NCBI GenBank assembly: GCA_947571115.1
Contig: CANOWW010000003.1
Location: forward strand, 1-64,000
Origin: an uncultured Clostridium sp.
GTDB taxonomy: Bacteria; Bacillota; Clostridia; TANB77; CAG-508
Direction of reading: 5' to 3'
DNA: 64,000 bases
Position 1 is the stretch's first letter; every line of letters starts with the position of its first letter. Shown here piece by piece: positions 6,885 to 16,800 of the stretch. The notes under the pieces were generated by a model, which saw nothing but the letters and a program-made list of their open reading frames with translations, searched no databases and was not told the origin of the DNA. A program made the position numbers and the translations under genes.

Positions 6885-7733
6885 TTATTTTTCAATATGC
6901 ACACCTTTGGCAACAATTTCTGTGCTCAGTACATTCATCGAAGTCAAATATTCAATATCTTTCACAATCCCAGATTTCAGTTTCTGAATAGCACTCGAAA
7001 CTGGATAACCGACCTCCAAAATTACTTCAATATAGATATAAATTCCGTCATCTGCGCCTTGATGCTTCTTGATAATCGAGCGATGCACCTTATAAATGCT
7101 TTCCGTCTTCTCTGCCACAACTTCAATAATCTGCTTAAACACCGAATCCGAAATTTGAAAATTTCCCATATAGCTAAATGTTGGTCGAATAATGGATTTC
7201 TCCGCTATGTACGGCTTATTCCCTTTGCCTGTGGATTTGAAAATTTGAAGTGGGTCTAGCAAATAACCTGAAAAGTCTTTTTTAATGGCAAAAGTCGGCA
7301 CTGGAATCACATGTTTTCCCTGCGTGATACGGATATTTCTCGCCATTTCCATTTCTTCTGGAGTTGCCACATCTTGGATATACGTCGTCCCCAAAATTGG
7401 TCCAATTTCCAAACTATCTGCAATTTTTTGCACCATTTCATCAGACGTTCCCAAAATCAAAATTTTATCTGGTTTATATTTTTTGATGGCCACTTGCATC
7501 TCTTTTCGCTTGTCTTCACTATAAAATATCGCATTACGAACCGTTTCCACTTTCGTCGGCGCCTTTTTCGCGGATATTCCCGCCAAAACCTCATTTTCAC
7601 TCACAAGCAAACCATCATCAATCATATATTTAATTCCTTGCTTTCCAGCCACCATCTGCGCTCTGTAACTTTTTCCTGTGCCAGACGGTCCCACAAAAGC
7701 ATACGCTTTCACTTTATGAGAAAATAACATCAT
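6885..7733 (-). CDS. P-loop NTPase fused to Asp23/Gls24-like domain
   Basis: 282 residues. A Walker A motif, GPSGTGKSYRA, is near residues 14-24, within an ATPase-like half that contains KPDKILILGTSDE. The C-terminal ~120 residues (FQISDSVFKQIIEVVAEKT ... SSAIQKLKSGIVKDIEYLTS) resemble the Asp23/Gls24 alkaline-shock fold. The same fusion is seen as an uncharacterised protein in Clostridia; its function is unknown. It sits between a polytopic membrane protein and cmk with 12- and 18-base gaps, hence the same operon. Confidence 0.75.
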   Translation of the reverse strand: MMLFSHKVKAYAFVGPSGTGKSYRAQMVAGKQGIKYMIDDGLLVSENEVLAGISAKKAPTKVETVRNAIFYSEDKRKEMQVAIKKYKPDKILILGTSDEMVQKIADSLEIGPILGTTYIQDVATPEEMEMARNIRITQGKHVIPVPTFAIKKDFSGYLLDPLQIFKSTGKGNKPYIAEKSIIRPTFSYMGNFQISDSVFKQIIEVVAEKTESIYKVHRSIIKKHQGADDGIYIYIEVILEVGYPVSSAIQKLKSGIVKDIEYLTSMNVLSTEIVAKGVHIEK

Positions 7734-7745
7734 TTTATCCTTTCT

Positions 7746-9327
7746 CTACCTTTCCTGATTGATCAGCATTTCCAAATCTGGATTTGGCATTTCTTCGCCC
7801 ACCGCTCGAATGCGAACATTTTTCACATGGGAACGCAAATCCTTATCGCGACAATCCACCACATATGTGCCCAGCTGGTCTTTCGGAATGGTAAAACAAA
7901 TTTTATCGCTTGCAGGCACAATGCTAATCAACTCCAAGGTATCCTTATTTAAAATGCCATAATCCACACTTTGCGTTATATCTGTGTCAATCTCAATAAA
8001 ATAATCAGCATCGCTAATCGCACGAATGCAGTCAAACTTATAATACAAAGACAAATATGTATTGACCACACTTGCTGTTGATGTTTCCAAAAAGAAATTG
8101 TCCACATTAATCAAATCTTCTCTGCAAATTTTATCCATAAACAAAAATTTGCTCACAATCACATCTTTTTCGTCATTATCTCGCGCCTGCTCCAATTGCT
8201 TCGTCAGCTTTATTTTATACGGCAAAATATAGCGCACATCGGAATACGTTGTCGGCAGCATCTGCGCAAATGCTGCAACTGTCAAAATACCGCAAACGAA
8301 AACATAGACTTTTTTGCTTTCTGAAAAATGGCTTACAATCACTTGACTATTGGCTGCCACAATGCAAATCAGCAACGCCTCATACGGCACAAAACAACGC
8401 GGCGTAAAATACCCCATAATTGAAAACGGTATTGTCGCAATCACACATGGTAGTATAAAATATATGATTTCTTTTTGTAATAATTCCTTTTGTTTAAAAA
8501 CTCCTACCCAAATCATAGAAGCCACCATAATTACCAACTGCCATTTAATATCTTTGTAATTTCCAAGGCACGCCAAAGCGGACTTATTTTCTGTCACATC
8601 CACTGTACTTCTTGCCAAATTACCGGGTGCAATAATCGTCAAAATCGCTCCCAACGCAAAGAGCGAAACTGCACCAATCAAAAATGCGGCATCCCACTTA
8701 GAAGTTTTCCACGCTTTTTTGATATTCGCTAAAAACAAAATTCCCAAAAAAGCGCCCCCCACAAATGCCATCACTTCGTGCGAAAATCCAACCAAAAATC
8801 CACCTAAACTTACGAAAATTTTTTGCCATACTTTCAAATCTCGGTTTTCCACAAAATAACCATAAATGGCATACAAATACGCCATCAGCGCCGTTGTTGT
8901 CCATAAATAATTCAAACTTCCGGCTAATCCATGCAAATTTTTCGCCAAACATTTTGCCATACACCAAAAAGCCAAAAGCCAGAATCAACGATACATAGGA
9001 ATTTTTATGGGTCATGAATCGATTAATGATAATCAGCAAAACCACAAATAACAACGTGTTCAGCACCTTAAAAATAGTTGTGCTCGTCGTCATAAAAAAC
9101 GCTACCAAAATATGGGGAATAATTCTTCCCGTCCAACTGCTATATAAATATTTCGCACCATTTTTAATTTCCGTAAAAGACGTAATTTTCAAGTCGTCTC
9201 CACCAATCAAAAAAGCGTAACTATAATCGTCTGGACTAATTAAAGTAGCCATATTCAAAATAAACAGGCACCCTGCTATTGCCAAAAGTAGCGCCAATAT
9301 TGGCCAATTTTTCTTTATTCTTTCCAT
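7746..9327 (-). CDS. Polytopic membrane protein, DUF6056/GtrII-like (+1 shift at CGG)
   Basis: The ATG at 9327 follows GGAGAG. About ten hydrophobic segments span the first ~370 residues, with SPDDYSYAF after the first helix and the family-like GEKFAWISGSLNYLW near residue 135. That motif is split: in the zero frame CGG at 8920-8922 leads out of frame, and skipping one C joins it to the downstream frame, giving 526 residues. The C-terminal ~150 residues are soluble and predicted to face outside. It resembles the DUF6056/glucosyltransferase-GtrII-like membrane proteins thought to act on lipid-linked sugars; no catalytic assignment is made. It overlaps nothing and is tightly spaced after a Nudix gene. 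Confidence 0.8.
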
Positions 9328-9337
9328 AAACTCTCCG

Positions 9338-9763
9338 TTAATTTTTGTTCCTGTACTTTTTATAATTCTCAATCGCATCACGTGTTGTAATCGTTATTTT
9401 TTCAGGTAATTCGTCAAGCGAAAACCATTTCATATCTAAATGTTTCGTTGGCTCCATAATTTGTGGCTCTCCCTTTACAATTTTGCACAAATAGCTAGGC
9501 GAAACCCAATGCTTTTCTTCTGTTTTTATAATATGGTCACAAATTCCCAAACAGTCAATCACAGCAACATCAACTCCTGTTTCTTCTTTCACTTCTCTTT
9601 TGACTGCCTGTTCAAATGTCTCGAACATCTCCAATCTACCACCTGGAATGCACCAATATTCTTTCTCTGGAGCTTTATTTCTCAGTTGCAACAACAACTC
9701 ATTTTTCTCATTCAAAATAAATGCCCCACAGCCAACACCTATGTAATCTTTCCCCTGAACCAT
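9338..9763 (-). CDS. Nudix hydrolase
   Basis: 141 residues with an exact Nudix box (G-x5-E-x7-REV-x-EE-x-GV) in GGRLEMFETFEQAVKREVKE plus ETGV, at about residues 43-65. It opens GKDYIGVGCGAFILNEKNELLL. The start at 9763 follows AAGGGGGT; the longer frame has no ribosome-binding site. The substrate is unknown, probably a nucleoside-diphosphate derivative. It begins the operon with the membrane protein, Gls24 protein, cmk and HU. Confidence 0.88.
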   Translation of the reverse strand: MVQGKDYIGVGCGAFILNEKNELLLQLRNKAPEKEYWCIPGGRLEMFETFEQAVKREVKEETGVDVAVIDCLGICDHIIKTEEKHWVSPSYLCKIVKGEPQIMEPTKHLDMKWFSLDELPEKITITTRDAIENYKKYRNKN

Positions 9764-9828
9764 AATTTTTACCCCCTTAAAAATATAATCCATTGGCAAA
9801 AGAAACTAGGAGTGCTAGGCGAAATTTA

Positions 9829-9867
9829 TAAAAAAGGCAAGGGCGCAACCGTGTGGTTGTAACCGCG
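9829..9867 (-). terminator. Probable terminator after pyrF
   Basis: On the minus strand, GCGGTTACAACC pairs imperfectly with GGTTGCGC around ACAC, followed by CCTTGCC and TTTTTT. The bulged stem and offset U-tract make it less certain. Confidence 0.5.
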
Positions 9868-9900
9868 TTTTTTATGAATTTCAACAACGCAATCCGCCGT

Positions 9901-10830
9901 TTATTTTGTCAATATTGCTTTATTTAGTTCGTTGCGCATATAAATCGCCTCCGCCCTCGTCGCCTTCGCATACTCTTCGTCCGAAAATTGGTCTTTCCAC
10001 TTATCTGAACGATAAGCACACATCAAACTTCTTGACGCGTTAATAATACCGCCTAATCCGTTTTTATCAAAACCAAGTGCCACATCTTCCGCTTTTCCGC
10101 CCTGCGCACCAAATCCCGGAATTAAGAAAAACGTATGAGGCATTTGCTCTCTTAGCGTTTTTAGCTGTTCTGGATACGTTGCTCCAACGACTGCTGCAAC
10201 ACTGCTATACCCATTTTCGCCAATCAATTCTTCGCCCCAATTTTCCACCAAATTGCCCATGGTCTCATAAATTGTTTTTCCATTTTCCAATTTCAAATCT
10301 TGCAATTCGCCAGAAGACGGATTTGACGTCTTTACTAAAATAAAAATTCCTTTGTCATACTTTTTGCAATCTTCGATAAATGGCTTCACGCAGTCTGTCC
10401 CAAAATACGCATTTACAGTTACAAAATCAATATTATCGTTCCCATACAACTTATCCTCTATTTTCGTTTTGCCAATAAAAGCATTGGAATAGCTTTCCGC
10501 TGTTGAGCCAATATCGCCTCTTTTGGCGTCCACAATCACAATCATTCCCTTTTCTTTGGCATACTGGCAAGTTTCTTGATAACACTGAATTCCAGCTATT
10601 CCAAACACTTCATAAAACGCCATTTGTGGCTTCACTACTGGAATAATATCACAAACGCTGTCAATTAAAGCTTTGTTATACTCTAAAATTCCCTCACAAA
10701 TTTTTTCAATGTTTCCATTATACTTTTGCTTAATACATTCTGGTAACATATTGTACCTTGGGTCTAGTCCCATTACTGTTGGATTATTGGTCTCTTTTAT
10801 TTTTCCAATCAATCGATCCATTACATTCAT
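9901..10830 (-). CDS. pyrF: Orotidine-5'-phosphate decarboxylase (long, type 2)
   Basis: 309 residues, matching the long OMP decarboxylase subfamily. VMGLDPR lies near the N-terminus, and the catalytic D-A-K-R-G-D in MIVIVDAKRGDIGSTAESY near residue 100. Later come VTVNAYFGTD and the phosphate-binding LIPGFGAQGG. It decarboxylates OMP to UMP, the last step of de novo pyrimidine synthesis. It follows pyrC with a 62-base gap. The ATG at 10830 has AAGGAG eight bases upstream. Confidence 0.96.
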   Translation of the reverse strand: MNVMDRLIGKIKETNNPTVMGLDPRYNMLPECIKQKYNGNIEKICEGILEYNKALIDSVCDIIPVVKPQMAFYEVFGIAGIQCYQETCQYAKEKGMIVIVDAKRGDIGSTAESYSNAFIGKTKIEDKLYGNDNIDFVTVNAYFGTDCVKPFIEDCKKYDKGIFILVKTSNPSSGELQDLKLENGKTIYETMGNLVENWGEELIGENGYSSVAAVVGATYPEQLKTLREQMPHTFFLIPGFGAQGGKAEDVALGFDKNGLGGIINASRSLMCAYRSDKWKDQFSDEEYAKATRAEAIYMRNELNKAILTK

Positions 10831-10892
10831 TTCTATCTTCTCCTTGTATTATTCTTTTTTTCGTATAATACTAATTATTTTATTATATTGTT

Positions 10893-12182
10893 TTACGCAA
10901 TTTCCGTATCATTAGCATCGTATTTAACGTCTCCTGAAACAATGGTATATTGCACTTTTCCTTGCAACTGTTTTCCAATCCAAGGCGTATTTTTCGATTT
11001 TGAAACAATGCTTGCTTCTTCATATGTATATTTCTCTTCTGGATTGAAAATCGTTAAATCCGCCACAGCCCCTTCTTTGATTTCTCCTCTATCAATTTTC
11101 AACAATTTTGCAGGGTTATAAGACATCAATCTTACCATATCCAAATACGAAATATGTCCTGGTGCAACTAAATTTGTAATGGTGGCAGCAAGCGCTGTTT
11201 CAAACCCAATAATTCCATTTGGAGCAGCCGCCAATTCTTTTGCCTTTTCTTCCTTGGCATGTGGCGCATGGTCTGTAATAATGCAATCAATGGTTCCATC
11301 TTTCAAACCTTGAATAATGGCTTGCTTATCTTTTTCCTCTCGCAACGGTGGGTTCATTTTCGCATTCGTTCCTGCGTTCAAAACTTCCTCTACCGTGAAA
11401 CTATAATAATGTGGGCAAGTTTCGCAAGTCACTTGAACCCCTCTTTGTTTCGCACTTCTTATCATACCAACCGAAGTTTGTGTGCTAATATGACAAATAT
11501 GAGTATGTAACTGATTGGTTTCGGAAATGACAATATCACGTGCCGCCATGATTTCCTCTGCTTCTGGCAAAACGCCTCCCACACCCAATTTCTCAGCAAC
11601 ACTTCCTGCGTTTATGGCACCTTTTGAAACGCTTTTTTCTTCGCAATGTTCAGACACAAAACTGCCTAATTGATTGGCTTTTAGCATGGCTTCTCGTATC
11701 ATGGCTGCATTTTCCACTGGCATTCCATCATCTGAAAAAGCAATTGCTCCTGCTTCTAATTGAGTTTCAAAATCAACCAATTCCTCGCCTTTTTCGCCTT
11801 TGGTCACACTTGAAAATGGCAAAACATTACACAAGTTCACACGTTTTGCTTCATCAATAATTTGCTTTAAAGTTTCTGGATTGTCTGGCGTTGGGTTTGT
11901 ATTTGGCATTGGGCAAATTGTTGTAAATCCGCCTTTTACAGCACTTTTGGATCCAGTTTCAATCGTCTCCTTATGCTCTCCACCTGGCTCTCTTAAGTGG
12001 CAATGAATATCAATCATACCTGGCATGATGTACAATCCCTCACAGTCGATTACTTGACTTGTTTCTTCTTTTATGTCTTTTTCTATTTTTACAATTTTTT
12101 CATTTTCTATTAAAATATCCTTTTTCTCTTGCTTGTTGCTTGCATAATCAACCACAGTCCCATTTTTCAATAAAATACTCAT
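10893..12182 (-). CDS. pyrC: Dihydroorotase
   Basis: 429 residues, type I dihydroorotase. The metal ligands sit in DIHCHLREPG near residue 58; further motifs are GGFTTICPMPNTNP, CEHCEE-like EHCEEKS, HICHIST and ITDHAPH with the catalytic Asp. It cyclises carbamoyl aspartate to dihydroorotate. The start is the ATG at 12182, directly after GGAGGAAAAT; an in-frame GTG at 12194 lies inside that ribosome-binding site region and is rejected. It forms a pyrimidine pair with pyrF. Confidence 0.96.
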   Translation of the reverse strand: MSILLKNGTVVDYASNKQEKKDILIENEKIVKIEKDIKEETSQVIDCEGLYIMPGMIDIHCHLREPGGEHKETIETGSKSAVKGGFTTICPMPNTNPTPDNPETLKQIIDEAKRVNLCNVLPFSSVTKGEKGEELVDFETQLEAGAIAFSDDGMPVENAAMIREAMLKANQLGSFVSEHCEEKSVSKGAINAGSVAEKLGVGGVLPEAEEIMAARDIVISETNQLHTHICHISTQTSVGMIRSAKQRGVQVTCETCPHYYSFTVEEVLNAGTNAKMNPPLREEKDKQAIIQGLKDGTIDCIITDHAPHAKEEKAKELAAAPNGIIGFETALAATITNLVAPGHISYLDMVRLMSYNPAKLLKIDRGEIKEGAVADLTIFNPEEKYTYEEASIVSKSKNTPWIGKQLQGKVQYTIVSGDVKYDANDTEIA

Positions 12183-12212
12183 ATTTTCCTCCACAATTTT
12201 TTATTTGATAGT

Positions 12213-12241
12213 ATTGTATCATGGATTGAAAAATTTTTCAA
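12213..12241 (-). promoter_or_regulatory. pyrC-pyrF promoter
   Basis: TTGAAA (12236-12241), 17 bases, TACAAT (12213-12218) on the minus strand. The short leader shows no PyrR attenuator. Confidence 0.65.
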
Positions 12242-12249
12242 CTTTTTTA

Positions 12250-13182
12250 TTAAAATAAACAACTCACATATAATAAAAACATTAAAATAAACACAACACC
12301 GTGATTGCGGCTGATTTCTCTTCGATTTTTAAACAAATCAAAAACTAATAAATAGGTCGTTATCATCAGCAAAAAAATTAAAGAACGATTAAAGTCTGTG
12401 TCATAGTAAATTGGGCGAATGAGCGCACCAATTCCTGGCAAAAGACAAATATTGAAAATATTGGAACCAATTACATTCCCAATTGCCAAATCACTTTTCT
12501 TTTCAATAGTTGCAATAATGCAAGTCACGATTTCTGGCAAAGACGTCCCCAACGCCACAACTGTCATGCTGATAATGCTTTCACTCACACCAAAAAATTC
12601 GGCAATCGAAATAGCTCCATTTACCACAAAATCGGCACCATATTTTAAACCTAATATCCCTAAAATTAAATAAATTATGGTTTTAAAAATAGAACTTTCC
12701 TCTTCTACTTCATTTTCAAAATCTTCTTTACCGTCATAAATCGTATAGCCAATATAAATTGCCGCAAAAATCAGCAATAGAAGTGCTTCTATTCTACTGA
12801 CAAATAACTGGCTTGTTCCAAAATTGCAAAATATCGCTAACATTAAAATCGTAAAAACAGATACTGGAAGATGTATTTTTAAAATTTTATCTTCTATTTT
12901 AAGCGGATTGCAAACACTCGCAATTCCAATGACGAGTAGCAAATTACAAATACAACTGCCAATGGAATTGCCAATGATAATATCTTGATTTCCTGTAATG
13001 GTAGACTGAATGGTTACAAGAATCTCGGGAAGCGATGTTCCAATCCCCACAATTACAATGCCAATGAGCATTTGTGATAAATGAAATTTGCGAGCAATAT
13101 TGCTTGCTGCTTTTACCACAAAATCCGCTCCTTTTATCAAAAATATAAATCCTAATATCATGAATATAATCTCGAAAAACAT
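12250..13182 (-). CDS. Calcium/sodium antiporter family (YrbG/CaCA)
   Basis: 310 residues with about ten transmembrane helices in two inverted halves. Each half has the CaCA alpha-repeat: GIGTSLPEILVTIQ near residue 47 with GNSIGSCICNLLLV, and VALGTSLPEIVTCI near residue 210 with GNVIGSNIFNICLL. The acidic residues in both SLPE motifs are present, so ion exchange across the membrane is likely. The gene stands between the T4SS locus terminator and pyrC and appears independent of both. Confidence 0.93.
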   Translation of the reverse strand: MFFEIIFMILGFIFLIKGADFVVKAASNIARKFHLSQMLIGIVIVGIGTSLPEILVTIQSTITGNQDIIIGNSIGSCICNLLLVIGIASVCNPLKIEDKILKIHLPVSVFTILMLAIFCNFGTSQLFVSRIEALLLLIFAAIYIGYTIYDGKEDFENEVEEESSIFKTIIYLILGILGLKYGADFVVNGAISIAEFFGVSESIISMTVVALGTSLPEIVTCIIATIEKKSDLAIGNVIGSNIFNICLLPGIGALIRPIYYDTDFNRSLIFLLMITTYLLVFDLFKNRREISRNHGVVFILMFLLYVSCLF

Positions 13183-13236
13183 ATAACTCCTCTTTTTTGT
13201 TTTTTATTAGTTTGTTAAAAACTGAAAAATTTTATA

Positions 13237-13268
13237 CAAAAACAGAGCTTAAGATTTTAAACTCTGTT
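13237..13268 (-). terminator. Terminator of the T4SS operon
   Basis: On the minus strand ACAGAG and CTCTGT pair, with T-rich tracts on both sides. It lies 14 bases after the last gene of the secretion locus. Confidence 0.75.
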
Positions 13269-13281
13269 TTTATTTTTCTCT

Positions 13282-13833
13282 TTATTCTGCTAAAAATGAT
13301 ACATATCTATTTTCTTTTATGGTAGGATAAACAACAAATTTTAGCTCCAATTCTTCTTCCTTATAAAAGAATATTGTTAATTTAATTGATAAAGAATCTT
13401 CAGCAATAGTCAAACTCGTAACGTCAAATGCACTGTCTTTAAATTCTGTTGATTTTAAATTTTTAATTTTTTTAGCAAGTTTTTCAAAATGATCATAAGA
13501 AGTATTTCCCAAATCACTTTTCATTTTTTTCTCATTCTGATTGTAATAGTCTTGTAAGCTTTTGGCTTTCTGAATTTCTGGTATATAGTTATGGACAAAC
13601 TGATATATCTTTTCATACCAAATCTCTGTATTGGCTTCTCCTTCATATTCTCGATACAATGTCGTAAAATTTTGTGGAATTATTTTTCCTAAATTATAGT
13701 CTTTTTGTGCAACTTGTTCAAAATAGTCAATATTTTCCTCTTTTGTCGTTTTTAATGAATTTAATATCCCTACTAATACAATAAGCACAATTACACAAAT
13801 TAATAACATTCCTATAATTAACTTTTTTTTCAT
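13282..13833 (-). CDS. Membrane-anchored protein at the end of the T4SS locus
   Basis: 183 residues. One N-terminal transmembrane helix (LIIGMLLICVIVLIVLVGIL) is followed by an acidic and lysine-rich extracytoplasmic domain with an NTF2-like alternation of helices and strands; it recalls a VirB8-like assembly protein but no family is recognised. The start is the ATG at 13833; the frame extends to a TTG at 13842. It follows the giant lysin gene by 15 bases and is the last gene before the terminator. Confidence 0.7.
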   Translation of the reverse strand: MKKKLIIGMLLICVIVLIVLVGILNSLKTTKEENIDYFEQVAQKDYNLGKIIPQNFTTLYREYEGEANTEIWYEKIYQFVHNYIPEIQKAKSLQDYYNQNEKKMKSDLGNTSYDHFEKLAKKIKNLKSTEFKDSAFDVTSLTIAEDSLSIKLTIFFYKEEELELKFVVYPTIKENRYVSFLAE

Positions 13834-13848
13834 TACTTCCAAACCTTT

Positions 13849-16800
13849 CTATAATTTAGTCAGAGCATTATTCATATGAGCACTAACGGCTTCTGCCCAA
13901 CCATTTGGTGGCTCTGTACAATAGGTTGGTCCAATTTGAGACAATTTAAATTTTCCTTGTTTATAATAATAACTTCCTTCTACCATTAATCTACCAAAAT
14001 CATCAATTGATTCAGAAGGCGAATGATATTTTCTCCATCTTCCTGTTGTTCCTGCAGGACCTGTTCCACTAATACTAAACCAATTATTGGCAAGACAGCA
14101 AGTAGAATTTGCTGCACCTCCACCTTGTTCTTGAATACAAACTGCCGCAGCATATACAGCACTTACTCCCCAATCTTCTTGCATTTTGTAAAAATCATCT
14201 GCATATTCTACAATTCTCGAATAGTTTGAAAATATCTTTTTAAATTCATCTTTCGTTACCAGACATTCTCCAGCACTTACTCTGGTATCATAGTCATCAC
14301 CTAACATAACACTATGTTCACCAGATCCAGATGCCTGAATTTCCATATAGTCTTCTACATTTTCAACAACTTGGTCATCTCTATCTCTAAAAATAATTCT
14401 CATATAATTTCCAATTTTATAAGTTGCACTTACCATTTCTTCAACATCTTCTTCATTGCTTTCTGGCGTTTTCGTTTTCTCTTTTTTATTCTTCTCTTCC
14501 TTTGCAGCCTCCTCTTCTGCTTGCGCCTTGGTTATATTAACTGTTTTTTCAACCGTATTCGCCTGGTCTTGCTCATAAGTATAACCAATCACAGCTCCTT
14601 CTTTTATGTAGATTTTTCCATTTCTTTTTATTGTAAATTCTGCCTTTTCTTTTGCCTCTTCTCTTTCTTTCAATTCCTCTGTTTTCGTTTCGTCTAGCAA
14701 AACTGGAACTTGATAATCTGTTTCATAATGACTATTTTCTTGTCCTTCATCACTCTGTATATACCTACTTAATGCTTTAATATTGCCGCCCTCAACGCTG
14801 TTGTCCGAGTCTGGACTACTTCCTAAAATCTTAGATACATCAAAACCTTCTATATACAAAACATGGTTCGTGATACTTGCATCTGAATATTCTTGCCAAA
14901 AATGATTATAGCCATTTTGTTTCTCATTCTTTCTAAAATAAGTACACGCCACTTTGTCTCCTGGCAAACATTCTGTGTTTCCTAAAACTCTTATTTTAAT
15001 AAAGCCAACTTCTTCTTTTGCTTCAGCTTCACTTTTGCCATTTTTCACTAATTCCATATTGGTTCTTTCCACTGTACCATATTTTACAACTTCGCCAGTG
15101 ACTGGAGCAAGCACTGCTTCGCCGCCTTCAAATCCAGAAAATTCAGCAGTTTCTGCTGTTGCTCCATTGGGACTTCCTGTCACGCCATTATAAGTCATTT
15201 TATTATTAGGAATAGAAATATATCCCAAAACACTTCTATTATAAGGCTTGTATTTTATACCATGATGTTCGCCTCCATCATAATACATGCCATTTCCGGC
15301 ATAAATATTCACATGCCCACTATAAATTAATATCATTCCAGGCTCTAATGTACTTGGCGTTCCACTATGATAATAATCTACTAACTGTTCTGCTGATTTT
15401 ATGGAATCGGAAGAAATCAATTGCCCTTCATTAAATATTCCTACTAATTGTAAGCACCAACTTACATAGCTCGAACAATCATAAAATTTATTCGTTTTTG
15501 AAGCCTCAAAACTGCTTGCCCTATTGGCTTGACTATAATCATATCCGCCATCAGCATCTACATAATCAAATATGTCCTTCGCTGCTTGAACTAAAATATT
15601 TTCAGAAGTTTGTGCTTGATTTTCAGGTTGAATTGGAGTAGTTGTTTCTGTTTCTTCTTCCGCCTCTTCTTCAATTTCTTCTTGACTTAATAATTCCTGC
15701 AACTCTTCTAAAGTTTCTGCTCTGGATGCCTTATAATCTTCTGACGAATGTAGCAAAGTTCCATAAAATTCTTCACTTTTGTCATAACGTGTAACTGGCC
15801 AACCTGCTGAAGAAATATCTGCCACAGGAAACATCATAACTTCTTCTGCTGGTTCTGTTAAATCCTCTTTATCAAAATAATTTAATTCCACCACCAACTC
15901 TTTAAAATCATGATAAATATATTCACTATCTAAAGTGTGCATATTAGTCAAAATCTCAAATGCCGTTAGTGAATTTTGAGACAAATTAATCGAACCTGAA
16001 ATTTCATCAATCGTAGTATTCAATTTTTCTCCTTGATATTCAGCTTTTATCTCATTTTTTATCTTTCCTTCTTCCACTAATTTTTTAAACACATCTGGAT
16101 CATCTATATCTTCTGCCGCTGCTCCTGCTGCTTTTACCATATTTTTAGCTTCTTCAATTAAGGCTGCTTTTGAACCTGAACCATCATAAAGATAATACTC
16201 ATCTAAAAACATTTCCTTTATTTTAGCATTGGTTTGACCTCTTACACCATCATCACTTTGCAAAACGCCTCCTTTTACTGCTTGATAAACTGGCGTTAGT
16301 CCCAAATCTTTGATATCTTGCAAAGCACCTGTTGGATCTTCTACTTCTTCCCAGCCACCATCTTGCACTTTTACATCTCCATCATAAGCGGTCCAACCTT
16401 CACTGACTGTCTTTGTAATGGCTTTTTTTCCTACTTTAAATTCTTTAATAGAAGCATTCGTATATTCTGAATATCGTATATTAGGATCATCTGAAAGTGC
16501 ATCTACTATTTCATATAACTTGTAATCTCCGTTATCATCTGCTACATAAGTTGTTCCACCTTCTTTGGCAAATGAATACTGCCCTTCTCCTGCTTCTACC
16601 TTTCTACAAATCACATAATTTCTTCCATTTGCTTGGTAAAATTCTCCTGTATAATTTCCATTTCTATCTGGTATATATATATACAATTCATCTTGCGTAG
16701 TTCCTCTCTCTTTTTCGTATAATGTCCATCTCTCGCCTGTTCTTGCTTCATAATTCGTATCTGTCAAAATAGCTTCTGACTTTCCTTCATTTTCTACTAA

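Noticed and set aside
6711-7259. 182-codon plus-strand open frame
   Set aside because: It lies opposite cmk and the Gls24 gene, lacks a ribosome-binding site and has His/Phe/Asn-rich composition typical of reverse-strand frames.
9440-9862. 140-codon plus-strand open frame
   Set aside because: Shadow of the Nudix gene; composition and lack of start signals speak against it.
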